A DNA stretch of 64,000 nucleotides from contig OY978528.1 in NCBI GenBank assembly GCA_963854835.1, positions 51,866,508 through 51,930,507 of the forward strand, written 5' to 3'. This document shows, in pieces, positions 47,698 to 58,789 of this stretch. The notes beneath the pieces were generated by a model. It worked only from the letters and a program-made list of their open reading frames with translations. It was not told the DNA's origin and made no database searches. Origin of the DNA: Megamerina dolium. Its lineage: Eukaryota > Arthropoda > Insecta > Diptera > Megamerinidae. The translations under genes and the position numbers were made by a program. Within the stretch, counting starts at the first letter, position 1. Each line of letters opens with the position of its first letter.

Positions 47698-48826
47698 CAC
47701 ACACCACATATTTGTTGATAATAAATCCGCTTTCGACAGTCCGGTAAGGGATTACTTCTACGCAACAATGTCTGAGTTCGGTATTCCTGCAAAGCTCATT
47801 CGATTTTATAGAATGAGACTGCATAACTCCCATTGTGCAGTAAGAATTGGGAAGGACCTCTCCCCGCTTTTAATACCGACGAGGTTTCGGACTAGGTGAT
47901 TCGTTATAGTGCGACTTCTTCAATCTTATTATGAAGAAAATAATACGAGCTGCTGATCAACGACATAATGGCACTATCTTCAACAAAAGTGTCATGCTGT
48001 TAGCGTATGCCGACGATATTGACATAATCGGCATGAACACGCGAGCAGTCAGTGCACCATTCTCAGAGTTAGAAAGAGAGTCGCGTCGAATGGGTCTTAC
48101 GGTGAACGAAGGCAAGACGAAATATCTAGTATCAACAAACAAAGAGTCCCGGCGTCTTGGACAGCACGTCACTGTTGACAACTACGCTTTTGAAGTAGTA
48201 AGGCACTTTGTCTATCTTGGAACCAGCATTAACAGCAGTAATGACGTCAGCCTGGAGGTTTTGCGAAGGATCACTCTTGCAAACAGGTGCTACTTTGGGC
48301 TAAGTAAGTAATTGAGAAGTCGAGCCCTCTCTCTAAGAATGAAAACTACACTTTACAAGTCTCTCATCATGCCTGTCCTTACATATGGCGCTGAAGCCTG
48401 GACAGTTTCCACATCAGATGAGCGAATGCTTGGAGTTTTCGAGAGAAAAGTGCTACGCAAGATCTTTGGACCTATTTGTGTTAGTGGCGAGTACCGAATA
48501 AGGTACAACTATGAGCTGTACGAGCTGTATGCCGATATTGTCATAGTGAAGCTCATCAAAATCCAGCGGCTGCGCTGGCTAGGTCATGTCGAGCGAATGG
48601 AAGAACACGCTCCAGCTAAGAAGGTATTATATTCGGAACCCGCTGGAGGACGACGCATAAGAGGAAGACCTAACCTCCGGTGGAAAGACCAAGTACTGGA
48701 GAACCTGACGGCGATTGGAATTTCTAACTGGCGCCAGCTAGCAAAGAACAGAGATGGCTGGCGAAGCATGTTATATTCGGCCTAAACTGATATTCGGTTG
48801 TTATGGTCACATAAGTAAGTAAGTAA
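47698..48826 (+). pseudogene. RTE-type LINE copy 2 (5'-truncated, 3' complete)
   Basis: It begins in the RT palm (HHIFVDNKSAFDSPVRDYFY, EFGIPAKLIRF), passes a frame offset and an in-frame TAG (47907-47909) in GDSL-stop-CDFFN, then reads LLAYADDIDIIG (active site). GLTVNEGKTKYLVSTNKESR and FVYLGTSINSSNDVSLE follow. After another stop (48309) comes the C-terminal domain: MPVLTYGAEAWTVS, FERKVLRKIFGPICV, IQRLRWLGHVERM, GGRRIRGRPNLRWKDQ, LENLTAIGISNWRQLA. The last frame ends at 48785. A short 3' untranslated part ends in GTCACATAAGTAAGTAAGTAA, the tandem tail typical of RTE LINEs. Confidence 0.92.
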
Positions 48827-49234
48827 TACTTATCCTCTATATTCAACCCTTAGGATGGCTCACCTATAAAATATATGTTTTTCGAATGGCTATAAAAACG
48901 TTAAAAGTAGGCGAGTACCAAATCTCCAATGCATTTCTGCATACTTTTATTCATTTAAAATAAAATACTAATGTTATACAAATTGTATGTGTTTCAAAGA
49001 ACCAGATTTTTACAAATTTGATCCACCTCAAAGTACCTTATATACGTATACTTGTCATAGTTGGAATTTTTTAGTACGTTTATGCCATTTCGAAAAAAAA
49101 AAGTTTTTAATAATAACCATTTAAAGCAATTTGATTGTTGCTTGTTTTTTAGTTATTTTGCTTTAATTTTGTCTTTGTCATTTCGACCATAAATAGTGCT
49201 CACTTGTTTTCATGCTACTCGTAAATTCTATTTG
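48827..49234. other. Short spacer
   Basis: AT-rich, nothing recognised. Confidence 0.45.
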
Positions 49235-49248
49235 TTTTTGTTTGTTTT

Positions 49249-49620
49249 GGGTGGGTGCCGTAGCTCAGTGGTTAGTGTGTTCGCTTTCTGATCTGTAGGT
49301 CGTGGTTCAATACCCGGCTGATGCATAACAAATTTAATATCGATAAGATTTTTCTTTCGAACGGTACCCACCTGTAGGCAAGCAATTGGCAATTCTTCCG
49401 ACAGTAACAACTTGCCATGAAAAAGCTTCTAAAAAGAACTCTGTGACAAAGCTGAGAAAAAGTGATGTCACAAGTGTTCTGCCGTTCGGAACCGGCTAAA
49501 ATAAGTAGGTCCATTCTAATACTGTCCAAAATTTAAGACACACAACAGTAATGGAAGAGAAGCTCGGCCAATGAGCCCTTTGGGGCTTTAAGTGCCACAT
49601 ATTTATTTTTTTTTTTTTTT
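49249..49620 (+). mobile_element. tRNA-derived SINE, type I tail, full length
   Basis: Intact head, with A-box TAGCTCAGTGG and B-box-like GGTTCAATACC. The body ends GTGCCACATATTTATT followed by a T-run. A 14-bp duplication, tttttgtttgtttt, flanks it at 49235-49248 and 49621-49634; part of this is ambiguous because of the T-run. Confidence 0.9.
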
Positions 49621-49789
49621 TTTTTGTTTGTTTTATTATGTTTTTCTGTATTAAGTATTACTTAGTTTGTAATATTTTATTTTATTCTAATGAAGAGCGA
49701 CCAATGAACTCTTTAATGTTTTTTGGAAGTATTTTTATTTTTTAGAAAAACTTTTTTCACAGGGTTATCCATTTTGTAGTTTTGATAGC

Positions 49790-50200
49790 AAATTCAAATA
49801 GCAAATATTTACCGCTTTGTTTGAAATATAACTATTTTAATGAGTTTTTGAAACATTTCGGATGATATATCTGCCATGACTTCACAAATGTTGGCCTTTA
49901 AATCTTCAATATAACAAGGTTTATCCACATAAATACGATACTTTGAACAGTCTCATAAAATAAGTCTAAGTTCTTCAAATCAGGTGATCTTGAAGGTCAG
50001 TTGGGCTCGTTATAATTTGAAATTAAACCTCTCTAAAACTTCTCTTACAATATGGTCAAAATGTGTCGAGTTGTATGACTTGTAATATTGTTTTGTTACA
50101 ACAATACATTGCCCAAATACAATTAGTATTAGCTTTTAGGCCAGAAAAAGATTAGTTTTCTCACTGCTGTAACCTGAGGATTCACAACTTCAATCAATAT
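49790..50200 (-). pseudogene. Tc1/mariner-type transposase C-terminal relic
   Basis: The minus strand reads, from right to left, a degraded second-aspartate region and then RIYVDKPCYIEDLKANICEV and MADISSEMFQKLI. These are the last helices of the IS630-like transposases in the SDEAHFWLNG group (…VYaDkPaTIedLKanI…). Frame breaks are numerous. Confidence 0.6.
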
Positions 50201-50654
50201 TGTAAAATAATACGTGTAGATCTCCAACAAATAAACGTCATTTTTGATTAATATTAACATTTCAAAAGAATCGAATGAATAACCCTTTATACTCTTATAC
50301 TGGTATGTAAATAAAAAATTGTACTATGTTCATTGCTTTTCTATTAAGGAAATACTTAACATATTTCTTCAAGCTACAATTTAAAATTGTGCAACTAATG
50401 TCTACAGAGAGTAGTCCGCCATTAATTTCCTTAGATATCAATCGGAGATTAGTTAATTTCCGATCGGATATCGTTTAATTTGCCTGTAATTTGCTATTGT
50501 TCTATCCAAATTACAAAAACAAAACGCACACAAGAAAAAGTGATTCGTCGCGTCGCGTTTTACATAATTCGGCAGTTACGTATTCACATTCTTTCGAGTA
50601 GTTGCCACATTTTCTTATTATGATTATGGTACGAACAGACACTCGTCCATATAG

Positions 50655-52652
50655 AAGTGACTAACCTCGGAATATTTAAAATGTTTAACTTGCTATAACT
50701 CACTTAGCATTCCATCTGTGACAACAATATTTTGCTAGTTATGATTGCTACATAATTTTGATAAAAATAGTAGCTTTTTATAGTAGCTCCCATACAAAGT
50801 GCCTTAATTTCTTATTTATTTAAACCGCTGTAACCTCAATAATATTCTGTATAAAAATAAATAAATAAATATGTGGCACTTAAAGCCCCTAAGGGCTCAT
50901 TTTCCGAGCTTCTCTTCCATTACTGTTGTGAGTCTTAAATTTGGACAGTATTAGAATGGACCTACTTATTTTAGCCGGTTCCGAACGGCAGAACACTTGT
51001 GACATCACTTTTTCTGAGCTTTGTCACAGAGTTCTTTTTAGAAGCTTTTTCATGGCAAGTTGTTACTGGTGGGATTGCCAATTGCTTGCCGACAGGTGGG
51101 TACCGTTCGAAAGAAAAATCTTTTCGATATTAAATTTGTTATGCATCAGCCGGGTATTGAACCACGACCTACAGATCAGAAGGCGAACACACTAACCACT
51201 GAGCTACGGCACCCATATTCTGTATAGAACAACCAAATTTTATCACTTAGATTAATATTGTAGTAGGAAATAATCAGGCATGAAATCAGTAAGCCGCGCC
51301 TTCTTCTCAATGTGACTCCCACACAATCTTCTTATATGCATCTATATGTGCAGAATATAATTTGGTCGGCACATGCCGAATTCAAATTATCAGTCTCATA
51401 ATCAAATATAATTAGCAACACGATATCAATTCTTTGACCTACTCGTATAATAATCAACTTATGAAGCTTAAGAAATTTTTAAATACCATCGCTCTCTTTG
51501 TTTCTTCTTCCCCCTATATTTCTTTTTCTTTGTAGATATGATATTAAACTAAAAGTAATATGAAAATAAAAACAAAATGACTATAAAATCCGGTCGGGTG
51601 AAAGCATCAGCAACACAATACAATCGACTTGCTGAAGATAAAAATTGAATACAAGTAAAAATGACTGTTCTTGCACGTTGCATGTTGCCATATAGAAGAA
51701 TTAACAAGTTAAGCAAGTAAAATAAAAGAAATGACCTGACAGTCGTCTGGTACCGACCAAAATATACCCTGCACATGTAGATATATACAATATATAAAAA
51801 GTTTCCTCGCATATCCATCATTTTCTTTTATTTCCACTACTTTGTATAGGAGTTTTTATTTTTTGTATAGGAGCTATATTGAGAAGTAGGCGTATTTTAA
51901 AGTTTGGGGTGATTCCGAGGCTTTGTATGGGGGATATATAAAAGGTGGGCTCGGCGTGCCTCTTTCTTGTAAATCTACTTATTTTTGCAATATTGCAAAG
52001 GCTTGAATTTGGTTGTCATACACTTAAAATTGTATCTTTTGATTTCTTCGACTTTGTATGGGAGCCACATAAAGAAGTAGGCGTGGCTTTCTGATGTTAT
52101 GCCAGTTTATTTCTGACTACAGTGTTAAAATAAGTGTCAATTATTGTTGTTCTAGAGAGAAGATTTTCAAAAGTACAGAGGTTTAAATTCAAAAGGTGTT
52201 CAACCACTTTGTATGGAAGCTACTATAAAAAATAAGCGTGGATTGCCAAGTTTTGGCAAAATTATGTAGCAGTATAACAAAATTCTACATGCTGAATATT
52301 GTTGTACTAGATGGTATAGTAAGTGAGATATAACAAGTCAAAGATTTTGAAATTACTGAGGTTAGTCGCTTTGAATGCTTGGTGTTGGCGTGGCAATTGA
52401 CCGATCATGTCCATTATCAATCCCTTCCGTACCCTTAGATCATAGGTTACTTATGCCAAATTTGGTCAAATCTGCTGGATATTTGCTCCAGTTATCTTGC
52501 CAGGTGACAGACAGACGGTCGGACCGACGGACATCGTTAAATCGGAAATTTAAGCGACGCTGAACACGAATATGACATATATATTTTTCTATATCTCCGG
52601 AGATTCCGTCAATGCAATGAATATGACTTGCATATTGTTAATCAGGGTATAA
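50655..52652. mobile_element. Foldback-like element with inverted arms, left end truncated
   Basis: The arms are 50655-51335 (+ orientation, carrying a SINE) and 51774-52652 (inverse orientation), around a ~440-bp unrelated centre. The right arm ends at the family terminus (…cagggtataatt), whereas the left arm lacks the corresponding end. The arm sequence is built from degenerate units marked by 'tttgtatgggagct' (inverse orientation) at about 51843, 51921, 52053 and 52211. Next to the terminus is a 'cacctgg'-type block and 'gacggacatcgttaaatc'. No transposase is visible. Confidence 0.75.
50854..51214 (-). mobile_element. tRNA-derived SINE, type I tail
   Basis: Near full-length minus-strand copy with a perfect 12-bp duplication, atattctgtata, at 50842-50853 and 51215-51226. 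It sits inside the left arm of the foldback-like element and so is younger than it. Confidence 0.93.
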
Positions 52653-53559
52653 TTGTATAAGAATAGAAAACAAATGATTCTTCCATACGTCGATATACAG
52701 AACATGGATGCATTCATATGGTGATAAAATAATAAGCATATAAAATAATAAAACTAGGCCCAAGCGCAAAAAAAGAACTAAAGATGCTAAGAGGAAATCA
52801 TTTTATGGTGAATATCACCATAAAAGAGGAAAACATTGTCAAATATGAGAGTTAATAAACATCTACAACAATTTACCTAAAAAATTTCAGAAACATATCC
52901 GAAGAGAGGAAATTAAAACAAGTGTGCTACTGGTTGTTGAATTTTTGTTACAAACGACCAGTGGGTTATTCACTCTTATTTAGCTGATCTGTTAGAGTGA
53001 ATGTGATGTTATGGTGATGTGAGTCATGATTTTGCAATGTGATGATAGCCACTCGTTTTTCCACTACTTTTGTGTTGTATAATTTGTTTAATTTTACATA
53101 AAGATATTTCGTGGTCCATGCATATATTGTTCTATGTACAATATATTGTATATGCACTGGTATGCACAAATACGTAGGAACCAAATATGAATAACCTATT
53201 AAATATTTCTTGTTATTGTCGTTAACATAGAGGAAATTTTAGAAATGCATTTTCACCCAAAAGCTTGTTATATTCTGCAACATAAATAACAACAACAACA
53301 TGCAAAACATAATCAAATCGTGTTGACGGTTCTTATGAGTAACATTTATGATGCTTCGCAACATCACTAATGCATGCATGCATCACTAATATTTTCAACA
53401 GAATTTCTATTGCAGCATAATTTGACGCATACAATCTGTCTGTATAACTTTTGCTAATCATATTCTTCATACAGATAGGTACATATTAAGGTATTGAATA
53501 AGTATATTGAAAAAATATATAGAAATACGTGGATAGTTCCATTGAAAATTCTTTCTAGA
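52653..53559. other. AT-rich spacer
   Basis: Nothing recognised. Confidence 0.45.
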
Positions 53560-54140
53560 AAAAATTGTGCTTGGCGTCCATTTAATTTTGCTGAAAATCT
53601 GCCAGGGCTGACACATTACACAGAGTACATAGTTCTATCTTTCGATATGACAAGCCCACAGGAAGTGGCCCGTTATAGGTCGACTAACAATCTGCAGGCC
53701 TCTCTCCACAAAGACAGAAGGAAAAGTGACTATCTAGCAGAAATGTTAATTATCGTTGACTATGATTTCAGAGGAAAGTGGCAAAGCGGACTTTGGTCCG
53801 ATAAAGTCAGCCTCAAAGCTCTTATTCGCTAGTACGTCAAAGGGGTCATTACCTGCGATATCGACGTTCCCTGAAACATACTCTATCGTCAGACTATTAT
53901 ATCTTTCGATAGACAAGCCTCTTATCCACGTTAAAAATCCATAGCTTTTGTATCGCATACATTTTTGCTTGAAAAGCAGGTGCATGTGAACCAAGTGAAA
54001 ACAGCTGCTGGATTCCGCACGCTTCTACAAAAATCTCAGAACCGGAATCATATTCGATTCGGGAACCATGGGTGAATATACGGAAACAAAGTTTACCGTG
54101 CTCAGCTTTAGGGTCAAGCCAAGAGCTGGCATCTGGCATT
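53560..54140 (-). pseudogene. LINE RNase H and C-terminal fragment
   Basis: Minus strand from 54140: THGSRIEYDSGSEIFVEACG is the start of RNase H (TDGS-like), then AFQAKMYAIQK, VSGNVDIAGNDPFDVLANKS (the G.vdiaGNe..D.LA motif), FEADFIGPKSALPLSSEIIV, and finally GHFLWACHIER near 53640. The first RNase H aspartate is changed (HGSR instead of DGSK). Internal breaks make it inactive. It is a different LINE subfamily from 39563-40990. Confidence 0.8.
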
Positions 54141-54304
54141 AATACTTTGAATCGCTTTTCTAATACGATCCTGAACGCAATAGAATCATAAGTACATAGT
54201 CAGAACTAAGAAATTCATGTCACTGCCGCGGTTATCCAATCCCGGAAGTGGGCCGCACCAAAAAGAATGCCAACAAAAAGGAATAGGCAAAGAAAGAAAG
54301 GGAA

Positions 54305-54974
54305 AAAACTAGATAACGATAAAAGAAGATTCTAGGTGGTGCCACATAGTATAAATAGAGCGAGTTTTTCGATGAAACATGACACGATAGCAAGTTAAAG
54401 TAGCAAGTACATTAAAGAATGATTGTAAACAGTAGTATTGATTAAGTGGGTGCCGTAGCTCAGTGGTTAGTGCGTTGGCCTTCTGATCTGTAGATAGTGG
54501 GTTCAATCCCAGGCTGAAGCATAACAATATCGAATAGATTTTTCTTTCGAACGGTACCCACCTGCCGGCAGGAATTGGCAATTTGTCATGCAGTAACAAT
54601 TTGCCAAAAAAGCTTCTTAAAAGACCTCTGTGGCAAAACTAAGTTAAAGTGATGTCACATCCACATCCACATGGTTCTGCCATTTGGAACATAAATAGGT
54701 CCCTTCTAATGATGTCCAAATTTAGTACGCATAACAGTATTGGAAGAGAAGCTCGGTGGTATCACACTGGGCACTACTGGCCTAAGTGTATCCTCTTAGA
54801 GAGAAGGCAGCCATATAACCTAACCTAACCCAGTATTGACTAAATAAATCGTTGTTGCTTATAGATAGTACAAAATAAGTTTGGCAATTGTTCTTGACAG
54901 AATCTACTGATTGAGTAGGGTTGATTCGCGTAGAAATAAACACTCACAAAATAAAAATATAACAATTTATTCAA
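54305..54974 (+). repeat. Family A repeat copy, split by a SINE
   Basis: It starts 'aactagataacgataaaag', continues through 'gtgccacatagtataaatag' (TATA-like) to 54445, is interrupted by the SINE at 54446-54831, and resumes to the outer end '…ataaaaatataacaat' near 54970. Without the SINE it is ~270 bp and the most complete single copy here. Confidence 0.8.
54446..54831 (+). mobile_element. tRNA-derived SINE, type II tail
   Basis: Head GGGTGCCGTAGCTCAGTGG with A-box TAGCTCAGTGG and B-box GGTTCAATCCC. The tail differs from type I: after 'gaagctcgg' comes the ~70-bp segment ending GCCATATAACCTAACCTAACC. The 8-bp duplication agtattga at 54434-54441 and 54832-54839 extends imperfectly to 12 bp. 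Inserted in a family A copy. Confidence 0.92.
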
Positions 54975-55004
54975 CTCATATTTTATACCCTGCATGAGTA
55001 TATA

Positions 55005-55684
55005 CATTCTGTCAAATAAGTACCTGGAAAATTGAAATAAAACACAAACAACTTATCAATCATCTAAATTTATTATATCCCCTTCAAAATAGGCCCCTTC
55101 TGAGACAATACACTTCTTCCAACGAACAATCCAATCATCGAAACACTTTTTAAAGCTATATTCCGAGATGGCCTTCAGTTCTCGTTGCGAATTAGTTTTG
55201 ATGTCTTCAATGCTCTCAAAACGGGTTCCACGAAGTGGTAATTTGAGTTTTGGAAACAGGAAAAGGTCACACGGGGCCATATCTGGAGAGTACGGTGGTT
55301 GTTCGATGATATTTGTTGAATTTTTGTTCAAAAACTCGTTTACAATGATCGCTTTGTGCGCTGGTGCATTATCGTGGTGCAAAAACCAACTGTTGTTCCT
55401 GAACGTGGAAAATCGTTCACTTCTTCTCGCCCCTCTTTGAACGATTTATACCAATCGTAAACTTGAGTTTTCGACATGGTTGAATCACCAAATGTTTTTT
55501 TCAACATTTCCAACGTTTTGGCACAAGAAATTTCGTTTGAAACACAAAATTTCACACAAACTCTTTGTTCGATATTTTTATCCATAGTAAAAATCGCAAC
55601 GCACACAAAACGTTGATTTGTTCCTAATGACGCCGTAACCAAACATTAAAAAAGAGGATTTCCGGGTACTTATTTGACAGAATG
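55005..55684 (-). mobile_element. 680-bp mariner deletion derivative with TIRs and TA duplication
   Basis: The inverted ends CATTCTGTCAAATAAGTACC match perfectly over 20 bp and continue with one mismatch to about 25 bp; TA flanks each end (55003-55004, 55685-55686). On the minus strand an N-terminal HTH part (MDKNIEQRVCVKFCVSNEIS, then SKTQVYDWYKSFKEGREEV) is joined by a large deletion and frame shift to the core end: HHDNAPAHKA (second D), PPYSPDMAPCDLFLFPKLK (third D) and SEGAYFEGD. The first catalytic D region is missing. It lies near the left terminus of the foldback-like element. Confidence 0.9.
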
Positions 55685-57417
55685 TACATAGTATGTTCAT
55701 TTCGATCAGATGTTTGTAACTGTAACTGATGTTTTCTATATCGCCGGAATCTCAGGCGATATAGAAAAATATATATTCGCTTCGCTAAAGTTTTTGATTT
55801 AACGATGTCCATCTGTCTGCCAACAGGCTAGTTTGCACGATAATTTGAGCTATTTTGACGAAATTTGGCATAAGTAAGCTATGATCAAAGGTATGCAGGG
55901 GATTGAAAATGGTTTTGATCGTTCAGCTACCACGCCTACATGCAGTATTCAAAGAGATTTTTTTTTTCCATTTATATTACAGCTGTCTACTGACACTAAA
56001 TAATTTATGTAACATTTTGAACTAAGTAATCTTAAATCATTATCTAAGGCTACATTTACATCGACAATTTACATGATTTTAAGTATGTATAATATAAAGT
56101 ATTTATGTTTATATATTTATTAATGTTGTTGGAGTACGTTTTAATCTTCTGGGACGTAAGGTTACAATAGCTGGAATCTCTCTCATCTCCATATTTGTGT
56201 GTACTAGAAGGCGCTGCATATGCTTGAGACTGCATTCTTGTATGAACTCTACAATGGTGTGATGAGATTAACCTTCAAAATCTTTAACATCTTATAACTC
56301 ACTTATTATATCATCTGGGACAACAACATTGGTACCTAGAGTTATATTATACTGCTACATGATTTTGCCAGAAATGGGCCTATTACACACGCCTACTTTT
56401 TATAGTACCTCCGATACAAAGAGACTGAATTTCGTTTATATTTAAACCGCTGCAATTTAGCCAAGCTTCTGTCTAAAAGAATAAGATTTACAAAAAATGG
56501 GTGAGCCGACTGTTTAAAGTGACCCGATACAAACTAAAATCTAATATATTGTAATGCATTAAAATACCTACAAGAACTAGAACAACTACAAAAATCTAGA
56601 AAAATTGCAACTGGTTTCAGTGGCAATTTTTTGTAGAAAACTTACTTTTATTTTTGAATGATCATTAGCGTGATACGCCTCAGTAAGATTTGTATGTATT
56701 CCTATTCTGGTACACATATTTGCATTAGGTAATGAAATTAAAATTGAAGTATATACGCATAAGTACGAGTATATATGTCATTCATGTTAATGGAGCAGAC
56801 TCATAAATATGTGCAAAGCGTAATGTTGCATTGTTGTATTGTTGAAATTCGATCGTGTTTTACTTTCTAAATATGCGTAAATTCATTGCTCTATGCATGC
56901 AAAGAATTTTAATGGAAGTTCTCATTATAAGATTCCCCACAGAAAATACTTATAATTTACAATAATTTATCGTACGAAATAAATGACTCAGAAAAAGTGA
57001 CATTGATTTAGTCAAATATTTTAATATTCTAGCTTTTATTTCAATATAGGGAGATAGGTAGGAACTATGAAAGTCAAGTAGGTAGATTAAGGAACAAGGC
57101 TCGGTATATGAGCCAGGGTAAGATTTCTTTCCGGATTTTAATGCTCAAGACCATCTATAAGTGGCGAAGAGTCACATCCTGCTCGATGTGTCACTGTTCA
57201 TCACTGAATATGGCGGATCTAGAGGGGAACAACTCGATAAAATCCGCAATCTTGGGTGTCGAACCACCGTGCCCATAAGATGAATGGCACTGCGTTAGTG
57301 TGTCTTAGAACGGAGAACTTCAGATATCTGGCGACCTCTGGTTTCAATTTAGCCTTTCAGAGTATCGGGGGCTATGCTCTGAATGACCTCCTTTCTCCCA
57401 AAATGCCCTTACAGTCG

Positions 57418-57418
<1 letters not shown>

Positions 57419-57515
<97 letters not shown>
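57419..57515. repeat. (TA)n microsatellite
   Basis: About 95 bp of alternating AT with two TACATA interruptions, at the inner boundary of the right foldback arm. Tyr-Ile repeat frames on both strands here are artefacts. Confidence 0.95.
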
Positions 57516-57707
57516 AAGTTTGCTCGAATATCCATCTTTTTCCTTTATTTCCACTACTTTGTATGGGAGCTACATTAAGAAGTAGGCGTGGCTCTCCAGG
57601 TTTTTGAAGAACAACTTTTGCATATAATACTAATCTACTTCCGAAATATGGTTGACTTTGACAAAGTGTTTTGTAAGTTATGGTGGTCTTAAAGGGGATA
57701 ATTTAAA

Positions 57708-57890
57708 GATCAATCCCCGGATGATGCATAACAAATTTAATGTCCAAAAGATATTTCTTTCGAACGGTAACCACCTGTCGTCAAGCAATTGACAATTCTT
57801 CCGACAGTAGCAACTTGCCATGAAAAAGCTTCTAAAATAACTTTGTGACAAAGCTCAGAAAAAGTGATGTCACAAGGGTTCTGCCGTTCG
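57708..57890 (+). mobile_element. SINE fragment (middle part)
   Basis: It matches the SINE body from the B-box remnant (caatccccgg) to 'gttctgccgttcg'. The A-box side and the 3' third are missing. It interrupts the right foldback arm. Confidence 0.8.
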
Positions 57891-58789
57891 TTTTTTTTAA
57901 TTTTCGCAACTTTATATGGTAACCCCATTAAGAAGTGTACGTGGCATGCTAGTATCATGTCACTTTATTTCCAATAACAATGTTAATCCAAGTGTCAATT
58001 ATGGTTGTTCTAGACAGAAGATTGCCGAAGTTACAACTGTTTCAATTGAAAAGAAATTCAGTCATTTTGTATGGGGGCTACTATAAACAGTGGGCATGGC
58101 TGGCCCATTTCTAGTGAGTCTAGTTGCTCTTACAACATTAAACCACTCCTTAAATCTGGTTGTTCTACGCTGAATAGCTTGTAAATTAAATAAGTTGTAA
58201 GTAACTTTTAAAAATGTCCTTAACTTTGTATGGAAGTGGGCGTGGCACGCTGATTTTATGTGAGATTATTTCCGACTATCATATTAATCTAAGCGTCAAT
58301 TATGGTTATTCTAGATAGAAGATTTCAGAAGTTACAGCTGGGTCAATTTAAAAGAAATACAGCCTCTTTGTATGGGAGCTACTATAAAAAGTACGCATGG
58401 TTCGCTTATTTCTGGCAAGTTTATCTAGCAGTATAATATAACTACATTTGCTAAATATTGTTGATCCAGATTGTATATTAAGTAAGTTATAGCAAGTTTA
58501 AAGTTTGGAAATTGGATAATAGGTTACTTATGCCAAATTTCGTCATAATAGCTCAATATTTGCTCAAGTTATCGTGCAAAGCAGCCAGGTGACGGTCAGA
58601 CGGACGGACGGACATCGTTAAATCGAAAATTTAAGTGACGATGTTCACGAATATATATATAATTTTCTATATCTACGGAGATTCCTTCAAGTGGTTACAA
58701 ACGTCTGACCGAAATGAATATACCTTGCATATTACATTATGCAGGGTATAAATAAACAAAAATCAATGACATCAAAAGCAACAACTACG

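Larger units (their letters stand above)
54983..58751. mobile_element. Foldback-like element with long inverted arms, multiply invaded
   Basis: The termini are inverse complements: TTATACCCTGC at 54983 and GCAGGGTATAA at 58741-58751. The left arm runs inward through 55690-55960 and 56285-56520. The right arm runs from 57515 to 58751 in inverse orientation, with units marked by 'tttgtatgggagct' near 57560, 57911, 58066, 58227 and 58368, about 140-165 bp apart once the SINE insertion is removed. Both arms contain 'catcgttaaatc' and 'gttatcgtgc'-type blocks near their ends. The centre (about 56530-57420) is unrelated and unrecognised. The layout recalls Foldback-type elements, but no transposase is present. 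Confidence 0.75.

Noticed and set aside
49272..49529. Recurrent 84-92 codon frames starting MDSIRMDLLILAGSERQNTC in several places
   Set aside because: They are antisense readings through SINE copies and recur only because the SINE recurs. The SINE is noncoding Pol III-type sequence.
53494..53832. 112-codon plus-strand frame
   Set aside because: Antisense of the RNase H-bearing LINE fragment at 53560-54140.
54305..54974. Calling family A a solo LTR
   Set aside because: A TATA-like word and a CA-type end fit an LTR, but conserved bases precede the would-be TG start, no short duplication flanks the copies, and one pair is inverted. Class left open.
57256..57607. Frames with long Tyr-Ile repeats
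   Set aside because: Produced by the (TA)n microsatellite at 57419-57515.
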